From contig OZ026842.1 of the NCBI GenBank assembly GCA_964023205.1, forward strand, positions 33,554,992 through 33,618,991: a stretch of 64,000 nucleotides of DNA, in the 5' to 3' direction. The position numbers were made by a program, and so were the translations under genes. Below the pieces are notes generated by a model. That model saw only the letters and a list, made by a program, of their open reading frames with translations. It made no database searches and was not told the DNA's origin. This stretch comes from Lutraria lutraria. Taxonomy: Eukaryota; Mollusca; Bivalvia; Venerida; Mactridae. This document shows, in pieces, positions 62,501-64,000 of this stretch (the first letter of the stretch is position 1; every line of letters begins with the position of its first letter).

Positions 62501-64000
62501 GTGGCAGAAAATCTACAGACAGGGGTACTAAGTCCAAAGAACCAACACCGAGACAACTGTCCCTTATTGTGAAGAAAGAAGGGACAACAGATGTCCCTCA
62601 ACCGACCCCTATTCCTGAGGACCTTAAGGCTACAGAAAACACAGGAATTGATGTAAACATAGAAAATGTTGGTGAAGTTCAGCCAGGTAAACTCATTCAT
62701 ACAGTGTTAATGAATTTAGTGTAACCTTTACCAGCCTCCTGAAAACCGAAATGTTTCTGCATACCTTGTTCTCAAATCATGATTTCAAAACATTAAAGGG
62801 GTCTAAGTGGTTGAGTGGCAATAGTCTCTGACTAGTAATCTCTAGCACTTCACCACTGAGTTTGTATCCTACCAGGAAACAGACAATTATCATACAAGAG
62901 GAAGCCGGCGTCTTCCTTTACTGTTAAAACTAGAAAGCTAGCCAAATGACCCTGGATTAAATCCTCTGAAAGCTTTTTAACTTAAATCGTATTTAACTTT
63001 TAGTGAATGACTATTTTTCCACTTTGTTTCTAGATTTGCTGGCTGAGGACTTCACAGATTTATCCCGTCAGATAACTGATGTAGATCTTGAAAAAGAACT
63101 AACTCTACCAACTGCTGATGATGTAAGCATGCTGGGAGACGGTTCACAGTTACCTCCCTTCCCAGATCTGAGAGCATTAAACCTGGCATATAATAAGGTA
63201 TGTAAAGATTTAATTATTTCTTAGCATTTAACGCCATTTTCAACATTATTTCAGTTATATCGTGGCAGGCAGTTATCCTAACCAGCTTCCCTAGACTTCA
63301 TTCATGCCTTAACCAGTACTAACAACATACTAACTGCAAGCTACTGTCAAGCTGCCTCACATTCAGAGGTGGAGAACAATTCAACATAGGATGTAATATC
63401 TTAAAGATTTATATGTCATATATGTGTGTTTCAGCATTCAAGAAAATAAAAGCCAACAAGATATTGATTTGTATCATGGGAGTATATATTGACACTTGGT
63501 GTTTTGTGTACGAGCATTACAGTTTTCTGTTATTTTTTCCTAGTTGTTTATTTATAAATACATTTATTATTATTGTCAGTGTATATATGATATAAATACA
63601 TGGTTACTAAAAAATAATTCATTTTGAATAGGTATTATATATATTTATTAAAATTGCCAACCAGTTTTGTCCTTTGACTCATCAGAGCATAATACAAAAA
63701 TGGCGTCAAAACCTGCATATATAGTCAAACCTGTGAACAAAGGTCAACCATGGGAAAGACAAAATATGGTCTTTATTGGCAGGTGACCTTTATTCAGAGA
63801 TAATTTTGTTCTAAATAATCAATGACAGTTTTTAAAAGAATGACCTTTATTCACAGTGTGGCATTTATTGAGAGGTGGCCGCTAACACATGTCTGACTGT
63901 AAATGTATTATCTAATATTTCTATAGATAGAAGACGAGGAAGCATTATTAGCTGTAGCTGCGTGGCCGATGTTGGTGGAACTTGTCATACATAATAATCC
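56587..64000 (+). CDS. XRRA1: X-ray radiation resistance-associated protein 1, LRR protein (5' part, nine exons)
   Basis: Exons: 56587-56689, 58974-59185, 59716-59860, 60756-60853, 61167-61312, 61778-61879, 62373-62686, 63034-63197, 63927 to the window end. All junctions keep frame and give the first 452 or so residues. The start MATISGIKYDDGLP and NCFPVRSF, then GAWLVAQRAEQRRRFKA, correspond to the N-terminus of vertebrate XRRA1. Leucine-rich repeats appear at about residues 187-225 (VLDVSYNNLSQ; VLHLTGNGFHSLP), 245-285 (LEILLLDDNKLEDVS; LKHLNLEKNELYYVP) and 415-452 (LRALNLAYNK; LVELVIHNNP). A polar, low-complexity insert (residues about 290-400, with RRLRRSAEKGG) separates them. Human XRRA1 is linked to X-ray response, mechanism unclear. 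Intron 1 uses a GC donor (AAG|GCAAGT). The 3' part lies outside the window. Confidence 0.85.
57100..57193 (-). mobile_element. SINE family A, tRNA-derived (copy 1), in XRRA1 intron 1
   Basis: Read on the minus strand: GGCCCCAATAGCTCAGTTGG (A box TAGCTCAGTTGG), anticodon-like loop CTTTCAA, then B box GGTTCGAGGCCCC, then a body through ACATCGGGTACATTTTTTTC. Closely similar heads occur at 58115 and 59235. Confidence 0.75.
57930..58015 (-). mobile_element. SINE family A fragment (head-side flank without the tRNA core)
   Basis: CGGCTGATGAATATTGCAGC and AATTTATAAATACAATATAC, then ACCACACTGCTACATTCCTC, match in order the segment at 58215-58275. It is a truncated copy directly before the full copy, in the same orientation. 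Confidence 0.6.
58105..58275 (-). mobile_element. SINE family A (copy 2), in XRRA1 intron 1
   Basis: On the minus strand it reads a head flank (TGTAGTGGTGTGGTATATTG), then CAGATTAGCTCTGTTTG, the loop CTTGAAA and GGTTCCAGCCCCACATCGG, then TACATTATTTTCTTCCTCC. The A box is mutated. The leading 60 bp before the tRNA part is shared with 57930 and 59330. Confidence 0.7.
58430..58930 (-). pseudogene. Non-LTR retrotransposon reverse-transcriptase C-terminus, fossil
   Basis: On the minus strand, 58882-58538 keeps 114 codons open: DVSNMLKLLKLPTLEEQR, then FQVAEGLVPAIPASEFL, then HIKPKQFSDCVSTNI. Read on in another frame past 58538, LRNSIFMKTIVDWNHLDDET and KGFKASL follow. This order is the recognisable tail of endonuclease/reverse-transcriptase proteins of non-LTR elements (the LPTLEERR..VNGLVAIP..RNSFF..WN.LP region). 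The frame change and stops show that it is dead. It lies antisense in XRRA1 intron 1. The call rests on motif order seen by eye. Confidence 0.62.
59235..59385 (-). mobile_element. SINE family A (copy 3), in XRRA1 intron 2
   Basis: On the minus strand: AGCCTGATTAGCTCAGGTGG, anticodon-like loop CTTGCAA, GGTCAAGGGTTTAAGCC, then a body with TACTATGTTTTCCTCCTCC. The leading flank (GTATAGTATTTGTATAAATA) matches that of copy 2. The loop triplets differ between copies (TTC, TGC), so no parent tRNA can be named safely. Confidence 0.72.
61385..61616 (-). mobile_element. SINE family B (copy 2), in XRRA1 intron 5
   Basis: On the minus strand it begins CGCCTCCGTGGTCAGGTGGT and runs through a B box, CTACCAACCATGTCTCTTCA, AGTACTGGTTCTTCCCAAG and CCGCCTCATATGACTCTGAC to TTGAAAAGGGGCGTTAAA. 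It aligns end to end by eye with 44363-44572. This copy keeps the 3' TTGAAAA-GGCGTTAAA tail that family C also has. Confidence 0.8.
62805..62965 (+). mobile_element. Possible SINE, tRNA-like head, in XRRA1 intron 7
   Basis: GGGGTCTAAGTGGTTGAGTG could be an A-box region and GAGTTTGTATCCTACC a B box. The rest (GGAAACAGACAATTATCATA) has no second copy in the window. Weak call. Confidence 0.35.
63228..63400 (-). repeat. SINE family C 3' body, in XRRA1 intron 8
   Basis: TTTAACGCCATTTTCAACAT and ATCCTAACCAGCTTCCCTAG, then CCTTAACCAGTACTAACA, are the reverse of the tail of the element at 48555-48835. No head seen. Confidence 0.55.
63727..63901. mobile_element. MITE family 1, copy e, in XRRA1 intron 8
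   Basis: Left end AGTCAAACCTGTGAACAAAG, right end CTAACACATGTCTGACTGT; full length about 175 bp with internal GGTGACCTTTATTCAGAGAT and AATAATCAATGACAG. It lies only 25 bp before the acceptor of exon 9, so its right end forms part of the polypyrimidine region of that splice site. Confidence 0.72.

Overview
The window reads as nuclear DNA of an invertebrate animal, most likely a bivalve or other lophotrochozoan mollusc. Genes are sparse and split by GT-AG introns, the DNA is AT-rich, and intergenic space is full of tRNA-derived SINEs and short inverted-repeat elements. The proteins point the same way: FkbM-type methyltransferases with an N-terminal membrane anchor, a methyl-end type fatty acid desaturase, and XRRA1. 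The species assignment is inference from gene and repeat content; no marker gene settles it.

Layout. 1-73: edge of a 20-bp minisatellite. 1936-2951 and 11607-12697 (minus): two tandem paralogous FkbM-domain methyltransferases, each with its coding sequence in one exon behind the same splice acceptor. 13187-26759: one 13.57-kb mobile element bounded by a perfect 9-bp target-site duplication. Its two arms are inverted and built from 306-bp tandem units with GC-rich hairpins, around a 7-kb AT-rich core with no recognisable transposase. It sits just upstream of the second methyltransferase exon. 32382-33506: a second, smaller, almost wholly palindromic element with an 8-bp target-site duplication. 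39063-42547 (minus): a two-exon fatty acid desaturase of 350 residues with all three histidine boxes. 49661-50480 (plus): a small gene for a 69-residue secreted Gly/Tyr/Pro-rich peptide. 52306-52428: a 123-bp inverted-repeat element. 56587-64000 (plus, runs off the end): nine exons of XRRA1, a leucine-rich-repeat protein. Its introns have collected at least three tRNA-type SINEs of one family, one of a second, a non-LTR retrotransposon fossil and a MITE.

The genes do not form a pathway. The common theme is the repeat landscape: at least three MITE-like families with terminal inverted repeats (about 160-180, 150-180 and 250-310 bp), three or more SINE families, and two large foldback elements, none with an intact transposase here. 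All coordinates for exons come from reading splice sites and frame continuity by eye; no alignment or database search was run.
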